64,000 nucleotides of DNA from Chitinophagaceae bacterium (GTDB lineage: Bacteria; Bacteroidota; Bacteroidia; Chitinophagales; Chitinophagaceae), in contig JAHBTK010000005.1 of assembly GCA_019638625.1 (NCBI GenBank), forward strand, positions 248,001 through 312,000, written 5' to 3'. Shown here piece after piece: positions 23,214 to 32,669 of the stretch (position 1 is the stretch's first letter; each line of letters opens with the position of its first letter). The position numbers and the translations under genes were made by a program. The notes under the pieces were generated by a model that did no database searches, was not told the DNA's origin, and saw only the letters and a list, made by a program, of their open reading frames with translations.

Positions 23214-25979
23214 CTAAAACTTGATATTAAGGTTCACGTACAGGATCGCTGCACCGAAAATGGATAGCTTATATCCGTTGATAACACCATTTTCCGAAAC
23301 AAAATAAACGGAATAGGGATTCTTTCTGCCCAGCATATTGTAGGCGCCAAAAGTCCATGAAGTATGTATCTTTTGTTTCAGATTATGATTGGGCTCAATA
23401 TTCATAGACGCATCCAGCCTGAAGTAGTCCGGTATCCGGTAGGCGTTCCTGTCTGAATAAAGGGCTCTCATGCTTCCTTCGTAGTAATAGCGTCCGATAG
23501 GGATCGTGATGGGGCGTCCGGTGCTATAGGTAGTATTCAAAGAAAAACTGAACCGGTGAGACAGCCTGTAATTGCCCACCAGGGTCACATCATGTGGCTT
23601 GTCGTAGTTGGCAGGGTAGTAGTTGCCATCGTTTATAAGGTCTCCGGTATTAGTATCCGCCATTTTTAGAAATGTACGGGACCAGGTATAACTGACCCAC
23701 CCGTTTAATTTGCCGGTAAGTTTTTTGATCATCAGCTCCACCCCATATGCCTTGCCGATGGTATTCATCACATCTGTTTCCACGTGAGGGTTTAAGACCA
23801 GTACGGCGCCGCTTTTAAAATCCAGGTAATCCCTGATCCGTTTGTAATAAGTTTCCACCGATGTTTCAATCGTGTTGGATTTGAAGTTCTTGTAAAATCC
23901 TATGGATGCCTGGTTGCCGGTTTGCGGTTTGATATTGGGGTCGCTCAGTTTCCATATATCCGTGGGGGCGATGGCCGTTGTGTTGGATAACATATGAATG
24001 TACTGGCGAAGCGAGTTAAATCCGGCTTTAACTGAAAAATCGGCGGTAACAGCATACCGTAGTGAAAGCCGGTATTCGGGACCGTGATAGTTGTTGATAA
24101 ACTTACCGCTTCTGTATGTTGTTGTATCGGTTATATTTCCTGTTGTCTTAGGTATACCGGGAATGTAGCTATACACCGTATTCGGACCGATATAATTGTA
24201 TAACGAATACCGGAGTCCGGCCTGAAGAGACAGGGCCGGGGTGATATTAAATTTCTCTGTGAAGTAAACAGCGCTTTCGAGGGCCTGCTCTCTGTTGACT
24301 ATATCGGGAACAATAAAGGAATCACGACCCCTGGGAGTAAGCGAACCGGGTTGCAACTGATAATAAACAGAGGCCAGCCCGAAATCAAGTGTATGCCTTG
24401 AATTCAGGAAATAATTAAAATGCAGCCTCGCATTCGACTGGTTAATATTAAACTGCATGGTATATGCGTTTACCGGGTTTTTATCCGCGTAAATTTTATA
24501 AGCGTAATAATCGTGTCCGGCGGTCAGCAAGCTGTGCATTTTATTATTGAATACATGTTTCCATTTCAGGGAAATATTTTTGTTGCCATAGCCATAAACG
24601 GTATCACTGTTCAGGTTGAACCGGTCGTTGCTGATATACCCGGTAACATAGAGATCGTTTTGGGCATTGATATTATGACTTATAAGAATATTGGCATCAT
24701 AAAAGGATGCCTGGCTGTTCCGGTACTGCTCAGGCAGTCGCTTGATCAGCCAGTTGGCATAGGTGCTCCTGCCGCCTACAATAAAAGAAGTTTTGTCTTT
24801 GATCAGCGGACCTTCCAGTGTAACCCTGCTGGTGAGTAATCCCAGCCCGGCGCTTCCCGTAACTTTTTTCTTGTTTCCTTCCCTGCTCACAATGTCCAGA
24901 ACAGAGGAAAGCCTGCCTCCGTATTTTGCCGGAATACTGCTTTTGTATAGCTCAAGGCTGCTTACCACATCGGGGTTGAAGGCGGAGAAGAAACCAAAAA
25001 AGTGAGAAGGATTGTAAATGGTAGCATCGTTGAAGAGAATAAGGTTCTGGTCTGCCGAGCCGCCCCTTACATTAAAACCGGTGCTGGCTTCGCCAACGGT
25101 CTTTACTCCGGGCAGGGTTTGCACTACCCTCAATACATCTGCTTCACCAAAAACAACCGGTATCTGTTTGATCGTTTTGATATCTACTTTTTCCACGCCC
25201 ATCTGCATGCTGTTGATGTTGGCGGCTTTCTGGGCCGAAATAACCACTGTTTTCAGCGACAGTATATGGTCTCTCATTTCTATGTTCAGCAAGCCGTCGT
25301 CATATAACATTACGTTGCGCCAGGTATCGCGTTTGCCCAGGCTTTGCACATTCACCAGGTGGCGGCCTTTGGGAAGCGTGATGGAATAATAACCAAACCG
25401 GTCGCTTACAACGGAAATCTTTAATTTATCTACAAACACGGCTGCACCGGGGATGGGTTCGCCGGTGGTGATATCCCTCACATATCCCGCCATCTTTGCC
25501 ACTCCCTGTCCCACCTGCCGGGTCTTCGTTCCTACATCAAACAGTTTGTTTTCCGCAGTCTGCACCTGTGTTTTTGTGTCATCTTCAAGATACGAGACGA
25601 TCGTGGTATAACGCGGTACACTGCTGTCTGGTAAGGCATTGTCTTCGAAAAAGTTTTCCGGCAAGGCGACTGCCACCGGGCTTCCTTTTACAATAAATAC
25701 CGTTTTGTTGTATATGGTAAAATGATATCCTGTTTCTACGAAAGCCTCCAGCAGCACTTTTTCGAGTGGCTGTCTTTCCGCAACAAGGCTCACTCTTATA
25801 CTGTCAAAGGCTGTGGTATCATAGTAATATTTATAATCCGTCAAACTATCCAGCGCTTCAATAAATTTCGACGCTTTAACGTTGTCAAAACCTGCGGTAA
25901 TAACAGGAGTATCCTGTGCCATCGCATATTGACTGTAGCCGAAAACCAGTAGTAATATCAGGTATTTAAAATGTCGCAT
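23214..25979 (-). CDS. TonB-dependent outer membrane receptor with STN and carboxypeptidase-regulatory domains
   Basis: The 921-residue protein has a signal peptide (A-M-A-Q), then an STN-type domain (about residues 28-98), a carboxypeptidase-like beta-sandwich (about 163-245), the plug (about 245-370, including F-N-V-R-G-G-S-A-D-Q-N-L-I-L) and a 22-strand-type barrel ending in aromatic Phe (L-N-I-K-F). STN domains often contact FecR anti-sigma factors, but none is adjacent. The partner lipoprotein is DUF4249 rather than SusD, so this is not a standard SusCD pair. The substrate is unknown. It begins 8 nt after the preceding gene in a four-gene operon. Confidence 0.9.
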   Translation of the reverse strand: MRHFKYLILLLVFGYSQYAMAQDTPVITAGFDNVKASKFIEALDSLTDYKYYYDTTAFDSIRVSLVAERQPLEKVLLEAFVETGYHFTIYNKTVFIVKGSPVAVALPENFFEDNALPDSSVPRYTTIVSYLEDDTKTQVQTAENKLFDVGTKTRQVGQGVAKMAGYVRDITTGEPIPGAAVFVDKLKISVVSDRFGYYSITLPKGRHLVNVQSLGKRDTWRNVMLYDDGLLNIEMRDHILSLKTVVISAQKAANINSMQMGVEKVDIKTIKQIPVVFGEADVLRVVQTLPGVKTVGEASTGFNVRGGSADQNLILFNDATIYNPSHFFGFFSAFNPDVVSSLELYKSSIPAKYGGRLSSVLDIVSREGNKKKVTGSAGLGLLTSRVTLEGPLIKDKTSFIVGGRSTYANWLIKRLPEQYRNSQASFYDANILISHNINAQNDLYVTGYISNDRFNLNSDTVYGYGNKNISLKWKHVFNNKMHSLLTAGHDYYAYKIYADKNPVNAYTMQFNINQSNARLHFNYFLNSRHTLDFGLASVYYQLQPGSLTPRGRDSFIVPDIVNREQALESAVYFTEKFNITPALSLQAGLRYSLYNYIGPNTVYSYIPGIPKTTGNITDTTTYRSGKFINNYHGPEYRLSLRYAVTADFSVKAGFNSLRQYIHMLSNTTAIAPTDIWKLSDPNIKPQTGNQASIGFYKNFKSNTIETSVETYYKRIRDYLDFKSGAVLVLNPHVETDVMNTIGKAYGVELMIKKLTGKLNGWVSYTWSRTFLKMADTNTGDLINDGNYYPANYDKPHDVTLVGNYRLSHRFSFSLNTTYSTGRPITIPIGRYYYEGSMRALYSDRNAYRIPDYFRLDASMNIEPNHNLKQKIHTSWTFGAYNMLGRKNPYSVYFVSENGVINGYKLSIFGAAILYVNLNIKF

Positions 25980-25987
25980 GTCAGTTA

Positions 25988-26719
25988 TTATAGGGAATCG
26001 TATGTTTGAACCATTAACCTGATGGCTGCTTCGCGGTTACTCCTGAAACGTATTCTGTTTTGTTTCAATGCCTGGTTGAGCTGTCTTTTGTTCCCCAGGA
26101 GCTTTAATACGGATGGTTTGCTCCGGACATTATGGTATTGCCCGTCCTTATATATATAATACCTGTCTGCTTCATGCACGATCCGTTCAACTGTCATATG
26201 GGGAATGATCTCCTGGATCACTTTAACCCGCTTTACATAGTATTTAATATTGTCGCCGGCATACAACCTGTCATAAAACCCGGGGCTGATGTTCTCTTTT
26301 CGTGTACTGCTATCACGCCCGAGGTGCTCAAAAAAGTGTCCTTTCAGCGTAAACCAATCCACTTTGCTTTTTACCAGCTCGATCAGGAAGATATTGTTAA
26401 AATGAACTGCGACCAGGTCATCCCTGATCAGGTCCAGCAGCATCGACACATTATCATACACTATATGGTTATAATGAACACTTCCGCGGGAGACAGTGGA
26501 GTCAAAATAAGGATGTCCTTCCTTTAATATTCGGGTATAGTCTATGTATTCCTTTCCGTTGTAAATGCCGGATTCCCGCTTCAGCGAATGGTGCCATTGT
26601 TGCGTTGCAGCAACATACTGAGTGTTAACAAGAGAGTCCGGGTAGATTTGGGCGATTGCCTCCCGGGTTGCCAAAAAAACCAGTATTAATGCGAAAAGTT
26701 TCCGGTAAAAATTCAACAT
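25988..26719 (-). CDS. Secreted protein of unknown function heading the TonB/DUF4249 operon
   Basis: The 243-residue product has a signal peptide ending at A-I-A-Q (near residue 24) and no further membrane segment. The mature part is rich in Tyr, His, Lys and Arg and predicted mixed alpha/beta, with a basic C-terminal half (N-K-R-Q-L-N-Q-A-L-K-Q-N-R-I-R-F-R). I do not recognise a family. It ends 8 nt before the TonB receptor on the same strand, so it is probably made with that receptor, and its periplasmic location would allow contact with it. Confidence 0.65.
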   Translation of the reverse strand: MLNFYRKLFALILVFLATREAIAQIYPDSLVNTQYVAATQQWHHSLKRESGIYNGKEYIDYTRILKEGHPYFDSTVSRGSVHYNHIVYDNVSMLLDLIRDDLVAVHFNNIFLIELVKSKVDWFTLKGHFFEHLGRDSSTRKENISPGFYDRLYAGDNIKYYVKRVKVIQEIIPHMTVERIVHEADRYYIYKDGQYHNVRSKPSVLKLLGNKRQLNQALKQNRIRFRSNREAAIRLMVQTYDSL

Positions 26720-26846
26720 TTTGTGTTCTTGGTAATCAATATTATACTCCCGACAATATAAAAAGCAAAAACGTTGTATCAGGAAAAGTTTTTTTGATGC
26801 TTGTCGCTAAAATGATTTTCGAATATAATATAAAAAGTGAAAGAAA

Positions 26847-26854
26847 TATCTTTG
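26847..26854 (+). promoter_or_regulatory. -7 box of the TauE/SafE gene
   Basis: TATCTTTG matches TAnnTTTG exactly and lies 42 bp before the start codon at 26897, giving a leader of about 35 nt. Confidence 0.5.
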
Positions 26855-26896
26855 GCGGGAAATCAACATTAAAAGTCAATTCACAGGTTGGTCAAT

Positions 26897-27691
26897 ATGG
26901 AATTTTCAGGCTATATATTATTTACATTGGTCGGTGTTTGTCTGGGTTTGATCGGTAGTGGTGGTTCAATACTAACAGTTCCTGTTTTAGTATATATATA
27001 TAGTTTTTCTCCTTTAATGGCTACTTCTTATTCCCTTTTTATTGTAGGAATAACCAGTTCTACCGGCGCTGTTATCAATTATATCCGGGGGTATACCAGG
27101 ATATCCCTGGCGTTGCCATTGGGAATTATATCGCCGCTCACTGTTTTTTCAGTACGCAGATACGTGCTTCCTTATTTACCGGAAGACCTGTGGAGAATAG
27201 GAGAGTATCGGGTGACAAAATCTTTGCTGATCATGTTGCTGTTTGCGTTGCTGATGTTTGCTTCTGCCGTTTCGATGCTTAAAAAAGGAACTGTAACAAG
27301 AACAACTTCGGCAACAGGCAGCAGGAAGGAATACCTTGCGCTGGGGTTGTTTGGTATCGGTATAGGGTGTGTCACCGGGTTTCTCGGCTCCGGCGGCGGG
27401 TTTCTGATAGTGCCTGCTTTGGTGATTTTATTAAAGGTACCCATGAAAGAAGCTATCGGAACATCTTTATTGATAATTGCCGTCAATTCCCTTGTCGGGT
27501 TTGCGGGTGATATAGGCCACTATGAGTTTGACTGGAAGTTCCTGTTTGTTGTAACAAGTTTGAGCGTAGCCGGCATTTTCCTGGGAAACAGGCTGGCAAA
27601 GAACATTGCCCCGGAAAAGCTAAAAACGGCTTTTGGCTGGTTTGTACTGATCATGGGATTATACATCATTATAAAGGAAGTGTCTGTTTAG
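26897..27691 (+). CDS. TauE/SafE-family anion permease
   Basis: Starting at ATG 26897 (a TTG at 26888 would add only three residues), the product is 264 residues with seven or eight membrane helices. The family's internal repeat is clear: G-L-I-G-S-G-G-S-I-L-T-V-P near residue 17 and G-F-L-G-S-G-G-G-F-L-I-V-P near residue 160. Members move sulfite, sulfonates or related small anions; the direction and substrate here are unknown. Its 3' end overlaps the convergent glycosyltransferase gene by 23 nt. Confidence 0.88.
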   Translation: MEFSGYILFTLVGVCLGLIGSGGSILTVPVLVYIYSFSPLMATSYSLFIVGITSSTGAVINYIRGYTRISLALPLGIISPLTVFSVRRYVLPYLPEDLWRIGEYRVTKSLLIMLLFALLMFASAVSMLKKGTVTRTTSATGSRKEYLALGLFGIGIGCVTGFLGSGGGFLIVPALVILLKVPMKEAIGTSLLIIAVNSLVGFAGDIGHYEFDWKFLFVVTSLSVAGIFLGNRLAKNIAPEKLKTAFGWFVLIMGLYIIIKEVSV

Positions 27692-28841
27692 GTGATAACA
27701 TTTCCCTGTAAAATAGTAATTGTCCCTCCCATATCCTGTAGTCCGGAAACCGGTCTTCCACAAACTTCCTTCCGTTCATGCCATACTGCCTGCGCAGGGC
27801 AGGATTGCTGATCATCTTTTCGAGTGCAGTTGCCAGGGAATTAATACTTCCTTTTTCAACAAGTTCCCCGGTAATACCCGGCAGCAGCGCGTCTCTGCAG
27901 CCGGGTATGTCAGATGCTATTACCGGTATTTCCATCGATGAAGCTTCAATCAATACATTAGGCAAACCTTCCCTGAATGAAGGTAATACCAAAACATCCA
28001 TCAGGTGGTAGGCCGGCCTGATATCCTCCATCATTCCGGTGCAGAACACATCCGGGCTGTTGACAAGCAGGCTTTCTATATTGGCAATACCCCTTGTATC
28101 ATATTCAACGGGACCCGCTACCAGGAGTTGTAAAAACCGGTACTTCTGCTTCAGCATATTGAAGGCCCCGAGCAGGATATCCATTCCTTTATCCTTTGAG
28201 ATCCTGCCTGCAAAGCCTATGGTAAAAGTTTCCTTCTCATCCTTTAGACCTAATTGAGCGCTTAGCCTGGCTGCTTCGGGCAGGAGCGCGGGCGTATTGG
28301 AGAAATATGTTGTATCCAACCCGTTACAACTGCCGTTTTCTATCACTATTCCTTTTTCCGGCGCGAGTATATTTCTTTCCCGGGCATGCTGTAATAAGCT
28401 GTCGCTAACCACTATCACTTTTCGGGCAATCCGGCAGGAAAGCTTCTCAGTAAAAGCAATGAGTCTTTGTCTGAACTTTGTTTGTGTGTCCGACAGCAAT
28501 CCATGCATGGTAAAAATCCGGTGCCTGTTTTGCACCAGCCAGCAGGCCATCATAATAAGGAAACCTGATTTAGGGTTTCCGGTATTTACTATATCCGGCT
28601 TTTCCTTTCTGAGTACTTTTATGATCTGCCACAGGTGCAGCAAATCTTTAACAGGCGTGATGCGTTTCGTAAAACTGATTTCGTAAAGCCTGCCGCCTTC
28701 TGTTTCCGCAAGCCGCCTTATTTCTTTGCCTGGTCCGCTGATGATGACTACTTCATACCCGTTTTTGCTAAGGAAACTGACCTGTCCTCTCAAAAAACTC
28801 GCACAATATGAACTGGATATCCCCAATAGAATTTTAGGCAT
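27669..28841 (-). CDS. Glycosyltransferase family 4 protein
   Basis: The 390-residue GT-B fold enzyme shows the N-terminal Rossmann start (K-I-L-L-G-I-S), G-R-I-S-K-D-K-G near residue 215, and the donor-binding E-G-L-P-N-V-L-I-E-A-S near residue 292. Retaining enzymes of this family add hexoses or N-acetylhexosamines to polysaccharide or lipid-linked glycans. A cytoplasmic or membrane-associated role in capsule or exopolysaccharide assembly is likely. The neighbouring polytopic membrane protein could belong to the same surface-glycan function, although the two genes are divergent. Confidence 0.88.
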   Translation of the reverse strand: MPKILLGISSSYCASFLRGQVSFLSKNGYEVVIISGPGKEIRRLAETEGGRLYEISFTKRITPVKDLLHLWQIIKVLRKEKPDIVNTGNPKSGFLIMMACWLVQNRHRIFTMHGLLSDTQTKFRQRLIAFTEKLSCRIARKVIVVSDSLLQHARERNILAPEKGIVIENGSCNGLDTTYFSNTPALLPEAARLSAQLGLKDEKETFTIGFAGRISKDKGMDILLGAFNMLKQKYRFLQLLVAGPVEYDTRGIANIESLLVNSPDVFCTGMMEDIRPAYHLMDVLVLPSFREGLPNVLIEASSMEIPVIASDIPGCRDALLPGITGELVEKGSINSLATALEKMISNPALRRQYGMNGRKFVEDRFPDYRIWEGQLLFYREMLSPKQTLPL

Positions 28842-28934
28842 GGTGAAGTTTGAAGCTTAAAAATAAGAGCGCCATTATATAGTAAAAAATCATTAGTAAA
28901 ATACAATAGCCTTATTTTAGCGGATTAAATACAC

Positions 28935-30206
28935 GTGTCAGTTTTTTTGCAAATATCGCTTGGTTTGGTATATCTGGTAGCACTCATTTTTTTTGTGCTG
29001 GCCATTTACCGGAGGGACGTCGGCAATTTTGATATAATAAATGGTAAGAAACCGGCGCCATACTGGTGGATAGCGGCCGCATTCGGTATAAAAGTGCTGG
29101 CCGGCTTTATCTACGGGTATGTTTATGCGCATTATCTTCCTAATAGCGATAGCTGGATGTTGTTTAGGGAGTCCTTACAGGAGTACGATAACCTGTTGCA
29201 TCGCCCGGCAGACTTTTTTTCACTGGAGATCAGTTTTGATAATCCGGCTGATATTTTTTCCAATGATCACGGGGCCACCTGGAGGAATACGGACGACAAT
29301 CTTTTTATTAAGATATTAGGACTGCTTAATGTGTTTACGGGAGGAAACTATTACCTCACTTCTCTGTTGTTCAACTTCTTTTCTTTTTTCGGGTTATACC
29401 AGATATTTATGGTGGCAGCCAGGTATTATCCGAAAAGCAGCCAACCGGCCTTTCTTTTAATTTTCCTGATGCCGTCCTGCCTGTTTTGGAACAGTGGTCT
29501 GCACAAGGATGGGCTGATCGTTTTCTTCACCGGTATTTTAATACTGGCTACCCATCGTTATATCTCCGGGAAATCTGTCCGGGGCGCCATATCGTGGATG
29601 GGGATCTCCCTGGTGTTCCTTTTTCTGTTCCGGATAATGAATGCTTTTGTTGCCATTCCGGCCATAACGGCATGGATCCTGGCGTCAAAAAAAACAGGCA
29701 GGGCATATAAGCCATACCTTATTGTATATTTTGCCGGAATAACATTTTTCTTTCTGACGGTATTTTTACCGGAGGCATATAATCTCCCGCTTAAGTTTGC
29801 CGAAAAGCAGCATGATTTTTTAAGGGAGGAAGGCAACTCCATTTTACCGCTTACCCGTTTGGAAGCGAACCTCCCGGGTTATATCGAGGTGCTGCCCCAG
29901 GCGGTAAACCATGTATTCTTCAGACCCGGTCTGTCGGAAATCAGCGGACTTTTTCAACTGGTCTCATTTATTGAAATATGGACAGTCTGGTTGATGATCC
30001 TATGGTTTCTGTACCGGCAGCGGTTCCGGGTGAGAGAGTTGGTAAATGCTCCATTTTTACTGTTTTTATTAGCCTTTTCTGTTTCCATTCTTCTGGTAAT
30101 CGGCTTTGCGGTGCCGTTCACAGGTTCCATAGTTCGGTACCGTTCCTTTTATTTAATGTTGTTCTTTCTGCCTTTTATATTAAAATGGAGGCTAATAGCA
30201 AAATAA
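28935..30206 (+). CDS. Polytopic membrane protein, possible glycan polymerase or GT-C type
   Basis: The 423-residue product starts at GTG 28935 and has about ten to twelve hydrophobic segments. A long extracytoplasmic loop follows the second helix and contains H-Y-L-P-N-S-D-S-W and conserved-looking acidic residues. This layout, with an early acidic loop, resembles GT-C glycosyltransferases and EpsG/O-antigen polymerase-type proteins. I cannot assign a specific family. Its position 93 nt from a divergent family 4 glycosyltransferase fits a surface-glycan role. That is inference. Confidence 0.65.
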   Translation: MSVFLQISLGLVYLVALIFFVLAIYRRDVGNFDIINGKKPAPYWWIAAAFGIKVLAGFIYGYVYAHYLPNSDSWMLFRESLQEYDNLLHRPADFFSLEISFDNPADIFSNDHGATWRNTDDNLFIKILGLLNVFTGGNYYLTSLLFNFFSFFGLYQIFMVAARYYPKSSQPAFLLIFLMPSCLFWNSGLHKDGLIVFFTGILILATHRYISGKSVRGAISWMGISLVFLFLFRIMNAFVAIPAITAWILASKKTGRAYKPYLIVYFAGITFFFLTVFLPEAYNLPLKFAEKQHDFLREEGNSILPLTRLEANLPGYIEVLPQAVNHVFFRPGLSEISGLFQLVSFIEIWTVWLMILWFLYRQRFRVRELVNAPFLLFLLAFSVSILLVIGFAVPFTGSIVRYRSFYLMLFFLPFILKWRLIAK

Positions 30207-30302
30207 CAGGATATAAAAAATAATAAAATATTATAATGTAATATTTTATTTAACATTTAAGCGTTTTTATAATATTTTGTTCAAAAAAATTTATAATTTT
30301 TT

Positions 30303-30331
30303 TTTGATTATATTGAAATGACATAGTTTTG
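30303..30331 (+). promoter_or_regulatory. Promoter of glnN
   Basis: A -33 TTTG (30303-30306) and an exact -7 box TAGTTTTG (30324-30331) are separated by 17 nt, close to the Bacteroides consensus. The expected leader is about 45-50 nt. The surrounding 177-nt gap is very AT-rich. Confidence 0.6.
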
Positions 30332-30383
30332 TGCCGATTTTACAATTTTGGCTAACAATTTATTTATATTAAAATTTTACTAA

Positions 30384-32576
30384 ATGGAATCTCTTAGGTT
30401 TAACGCACTCAACACGCTGGCTCAGGGAAAGGAAATTCTGGTGGAAGGGTCAAAAAAAGTCACCAGTATCTTCGGAGAAAACGTGTTTACATTAAAGGTT
30501 GCCCGTGAATTTTTGAGCGATGAGGCTTATAAAAGCCTGGTTGCCTCTATCAAAACCGGTAAAAAAATTGACCGCACCATGGGTAACCAGATAGGAGCCG
30601 GATTGAGGCACTGGGCAGAATCTAAGGGAGTTACACATTTTACCCACTGGTTTCAACCTTTAACCGGTACCACTGCCGAAAAACACGACTCATTCTTTAC
30701 CCTGAAAGGCGACGGAACACCTATCGAGGAGTTTGACGGAGCGGCATTGATCCAACAGGAACCGGATGCTTCCTCATTTCCTTCCGGGGGATTAAGGGCC
30801 ACCTTCGAGGCAAGAGGGTATACCGCATGGGACCCCACTTCGCCGGTCTTTATTATGAACATAGGCGACGCCAATACACTTTGTATTCCTACCATCTTTG
30901 TTTCCTATACCGGTGAATCACTGGATACCAAAACTCCGTTGCTTCGTTCTATCGAAGCCTTAAATAAGGCCGCGGTGGATGTTTGCAACTATTTTGATAA
31001 AAATGTTACGAAGGTAATTGCCACACTCGGTTGGGAGCAGGAATACTTCCTGGTAGACAGCGGTTTGGCCAATGCTCGTCCCGACCTGGTGATGACCGGT
31101 CGCACCGTATTTGGTCATGCGCCGGCTAAAGGACAGCAGTTGGAAGACCACTACTTTGGTTCTATTCCTGAAAGGGTGTACGCCTTCATGAGGGATTTTG
31201 AAGAAGAATCTTACCGTTTGGGTATTCCGCTGAGGACCCGTCACAATGAGGTGGCACCCGCGCAGTTTGAATGCGCGCCTATTTTCGAGGAGGCCAACCT
31301 GGCAGTGGATCACAACACTTTGCTGATGGATGTAATGACAAGAGTAGGTAGAAAACACAACTTATCTGTGTTGTTGCATGAAAAACCTTTTGCCGGTATC
31401 AATGGTAGCGGTAAACACAATAACTGGAGTATGTCTACAGATACCGGCGTGAACCTGCTGGCGCCTGGTAAAACTCCCAAAACGAACCTGATGTTCCTGA
31501 CATTCTTCGTGAATGTGATAAAAGCTGTTGATGACTACGCGGAGTTGTTAAGGGCTTCCATAGCTTCGGCCGGCAATGACCACAGGCTGGGAGCCAACGA
31601 AGCGCCGCCTGCCATTATTTCCGTGTTCGTGGGCAAATACCTGAGTGAAGTGCTGAACGAAATAAAGACGAGAGTGGGAGACAACTTCTCCGAACAGGAT
31701 GAAATACTGCTGAAACTGGATATTCACAAAAATATACCCGAGTTGCTGCTGGATAACACCGACAGGAACAGGACCTCTCCGTTTGCATTCACCGGTAACA
31801 AGTTTGAATTCCGCGCCGTAGGTTCCGCTGCGAATTGCGCGATCCCGATGACGACCCTTAATGCTATAATGGCGGCAACCCTTACCAGGTTCAAAAACGA
31901 AGTAGACGCCCTGATAGAAAAAGGAGACAAAAAGGAGATTGCCATTATGCAGGTGATCAGCGAATACATTGCCAGTTCAGAGAAAGTGCTGTTCGAAGGG
32001 GATGGCTACAGCGACGAATGGCATAGTGAGGCGGAAAGAAGGGGATTGCCGAACTTAAAGACAACCCCGATTGCCCTGGATGAAATGGTGTCTGACAAAG
32101 CCAAGAACCTGTTTGAGGAACTGAGTATCTACAACCACTCAGAACTGGAAGCCAGGCATGAAATCGAACTGGAGAAATACATCAAGAAAGTGCAGATCGA
32201 AGCCCGCATTATGGGAGAGCTTTGTACCAGTCACATTCTTCCCAGCGCGGTTAAATACCAGAATATACTGATCAACAATATAAAAGGTCTGAAGGACCTG
32301 GGGCTGCCCGAATCCGCCTATGCTAACCAGTTGCAGATACTGGAGAAAATATCGGAGCATATTGCCCAGGTGGCGGATGGCGTTGAAAAAATGATCCAGG
32401 CAAGGAAGGTCGTAAATAAAATAGAAGATTCCCGCACCAAAGCAATTGCTTACCAAAGCCAGATCAAGGATACTTATTTTGATAAAATAAGGTATCATGT
32501 GGACAAGCTGGAATTACTGGTTGATGACCAATACTGGCTGCTGCCCAAGTACCGCGAAATGTTACTTTTAAGATAA
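30384..32576 (+). CDS. glnN: Type III glutamine synthetase
   Basis: The 730-residue protein assimilates ammonia by forming glutamine from glutamate and ATP. Length and motifs identify the GSIII class typical of Bacteroidota: T-A-E-K-H-D-S-F near residue 95, the catalytic P-F-A-G-I-N-G-S-G-K-H-N-N-W-S near residue 335, and N-K-F-E-F-R-A-V-G-S near residue 475. GSIII enzymes form dodecamers of two stacked hexamers. The gene stands alone with its own promoter and terminator. Confidence 0.97.
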   Translation: MESLRFNALNTLAQGKEILVEGSKKVTSIFGENVFTLKVAREFLSDEAYKSLVASIKTGKKIDRTMGNQIGAGLRHWAESKGVTHFTHWFQPLTGTTAEKHDSFFTLKGDGTPIEEFDGAALIQQEPDASSFPSGGLRATFEARGYTAWDPTSPVFIMNIGDANTLCIPTIFVSYTGESLDTKTPLLRSIEALNKAAVDVCNYFDKNVTKVIATLGWEQEYFLVDSGLANARPDLVMTGRTVFGHAPAKGQQLEDHYFGSIPERVYAFMRDFEEESYRLGIPLRTRHNEVAPAQFECAPIFEEANLAVDHNTLLMDVMTRVGRKHNLSVLLHEKPFAGINGSGKHNNWSMSTDTGVNLLAPGKTPKTNLMFLTFFVNVIKAVDDYAELLRASIASAGNDHRLGANEAPPAIISVFVGKYLSEVLNEIKTRVGDNFSEQDEILLKLDIHKNIPELLLDNTDRNRTSPFAFTGNKFEFRAVGSAANCAIPMTTLNAIMAATLTRFKNEVDALIEKGDKKEIAIMQVISEYIASSEKVLFEGDGYSDEWHSEAERRGLPNLKTTPIALDEMVSDKAKNLFEELSIYNHSELEARHEIELEKYIKKVQIEARIMGELCTSHILPSAVKYQNILINNIKGLKDLGLPESAYANQLQILEKISEHIAQVADGVEKMIQARKVVNKIEDSRTKAIAYQSQIKDTYFDKIRYHVDKLELLVDDQYWLLPKYREMLLLR

Positions 32577-32600
32577 GTCCGTTCACTATCGTTCAGGCGA

Positions 32601-32630
32601 ACTCCTTCGGAAACGAAGGAGTTTTTATTT
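32601..32630 (+). terminator. Rho-independent terminator of glnN
   Basis: ACTCCTTCG (32601-32609) pairs with CGAAGGAGT (32614-32622) across a GAAA tetraloop and is followed by a T tract. Confidence 0.88.
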
Positions 32631-32656
32631 TACGGGACTTATTCTCCGCTTCTTCC

Positions 32657-32664
32657 TAATTTTG
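32657..32664 (+). promoter_or_regulatory. -7 box of rarA, apparently leaderless
   Basis: TAATTTTG matches TAnnTTTG exactly and only 5 nt separate it from the rarA ATG at 32670. The transcript would begin on or next to the start codon. Confidence 0.55.
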
Positions 32665-32669
32665 CGGTC

